DNA from: Siphonodentalium dalli
Lineage: Eukaryota > Mollusca > Scaphopoda > Gadilida > Siphonodentaliidae
Reading direction: 5' to 3'
Length of the DNA: 64,000 nt
NCBI GenBank assembly: GCA_032622095.1
Contig: CP136068.1
Location: forward strand, 58,428,025 to 58,492,024
Shown here: positions 62,982-64,000 of the stretch, in pieces
How the letters are laid out: each line of letters opens with the position of its first letter
Position numbering within the stretch: position 1 is the stretch's first letter
Program-made: the position numbers and the translations under genes
Notes under the pieces: generated by a model
Seen by the model: the letters and a program-made list of their open reading frames with translations, nothing else
The model's database searches: none
What the model was told of the DNA's origin: nothing

Positions 62982-64000
62982 TCAAACAATACATATGCTG
63001 GTGTCCAGCTCACATGTTTGTCTCGAAAGCTGGGAATTCTTATCCTTATTCTTGGCGATCTTCATTCGTGGTATAGCTTATGGTATAATTAAGATGCTAC
63101 ATATGGGATCTGAGCGTTATTTTGTGCGATAAACTAGAAAGGAATGTGGTCGATGCGTATACTAGCTTTCAGAAGGACCTCGCTCTCTGCGTATTTTCAG
63201 CTTTGGTGACCTAATGGGGATAACAACATATACACCTGGTGATCTTACCAAACAGCCACTTCTCAATATATGGTTCATCAATTCACATACCCATCTAATG
63301 CACTGACATGCCCGGACAACTTTAAATATATATGCCTTCGAATGTTGAAAGCCAGACATTTGACGGATGCCTTTCTGCTAAGGCGTAGAAGACCATAATG
63401 CCTAACATACCCACACGTCTCATCGAACAAATTCAAGCAGATAATAACAATACGAACGGTGCTAGTTTGTTGGCATGTGTCATGATAGTGGAAATGAAAT
63501 TGGACCATGACTGCACCGCCCTTCTTTGGGTATGTTTTAGATTCAGACATGATCTCATGTGTGGCTTTGCTTTCCTTGTATGCTAAGATTGTTCCCATGC
63601 GTTTGGAAGCCGTTCACAATCAACTGGACCAGGCGTGTACCACTGGCTACTACTATATAAGCCCCACCCAGATTGGGGTGTAGTCTTAAAGACGATGCCT
63701 TTCATAGTTGGTTGATATGTCATACACACACTGGGTGGTGGTCGGTATGGTTCAAGAAAGTACAAATGCCATCAACACAAGGGTTAAATGTTCAACGCGA
63801 AGAACATCCAGAGGAATGTTACGTTGATGAGATCTTGCATTCAGTTCAACATACGTTGGGAACACCAAGTGATTTCTTGGCAACATCACCATGGCAACAT
63901 CACCATGGCCAATTTATTTCATTCCCACTATCATGGTGTATGTCCACAAACTAACACCGCGAGTATTGTTCTTCTCTGCTGGGAGCTATTTGACGAGACG
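62982..64000. other. Unrecognised sequence to the window edge
   Basis: Several overlapping frames of 60-106 codons stand on both strands (for example 63278-63598 minus and 63673-63954 plus). None resembles a known family, and none has the CxxC fingers expected for the missing receptor exons. A TATATAAG box is at 63653-63660. GGCAACATCACCAT is tandemly repeated at 63879-63908. Confidence 0.4.

Noticed and set aside
59797-64000. Search for the receptor's zinc-finger DNA-binding exons
   Set aside because: No CxxC...CxxC pattern with the usual receptor spacing is found on the minus strand; the exons must lie further right.

Overview
The window is animal nuclear DNA, AT-rich and almost entirely non-coding, with spliced coding exons on the minus strand and very dense, nested, mostly non-autonomous mobile DNA. 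The repeat types (a tRNA-derived SINE with a CAAT tail, elements carrying runs of GTCC/GGAC near one end, repeats with AAGGTCAAGGTCAC, many foldback MITEs) resemble those of marine molluscs, most likely a bivalve. The taxon is an inference, not a proof.

One real gene is supported. Four exons on the minus strand (59701-59796, 53336-53420, 50655-50842, 32265-32500) join with GT-AG boundaries and compatible codon phases. They encode helices 3 to 12 of a nuclear receptor ligand-binding domain, ending in an AF-2 helix and a stop codon. The DNA-binding domain and first exons must lie beyond the right edge of the window. Everything from 32.5 to 59.7 kb that is not one of these exons is therefore intron (about 18.2, 2.5 and 6.3 kb).

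Layout: 1-0.93 kb is the 3' end of a LINE. 1.27-7.1 kb holds array elements built on an AAGATGGC...GCCAT core. 7.2-14.2 kb is a mosaic of dispersed families, including a 1.36 kb inverted repeat. 14.2-16.6 kb is a terminal-inverted-repeat (TIR) element with a TTAA element inside it. 16.7-25.3 kb holds further MITEs, a LINE remnant and a SINE. 25.7-28.7 kb is again AAGATGGC array. 29-32.26 kb holds foldback elements and the repeat that abuts the receptor stop codon. In the long intron (32.5-50.6 kb) are TTAA elements with three 69-bp hairpins, an exact 1,765-bp tandem duplication, and a 2.66 kb TIR element holding a second element full of 20-bp palindromes. The 6.3 kb intron holds an AAGATGGC array split by a 3,991-bp hAT-like insertion, which itself contains a 2.2 kb foldback element. 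From 60 to 64 kb there are tandem repeats rich in AAGATGGCGGC and nothing recognised as a gene.

Two themes stand out. Mobile-element ends sit directly on functional sites of the receptor gene: one overlaps the stop codon, one lies 15 bp from a splice acceptor and offers a branch point, one lies 36 bp from a splice donor. Also, YY1-like cores (AAGATGGC) recur in several unrelated repeat families.
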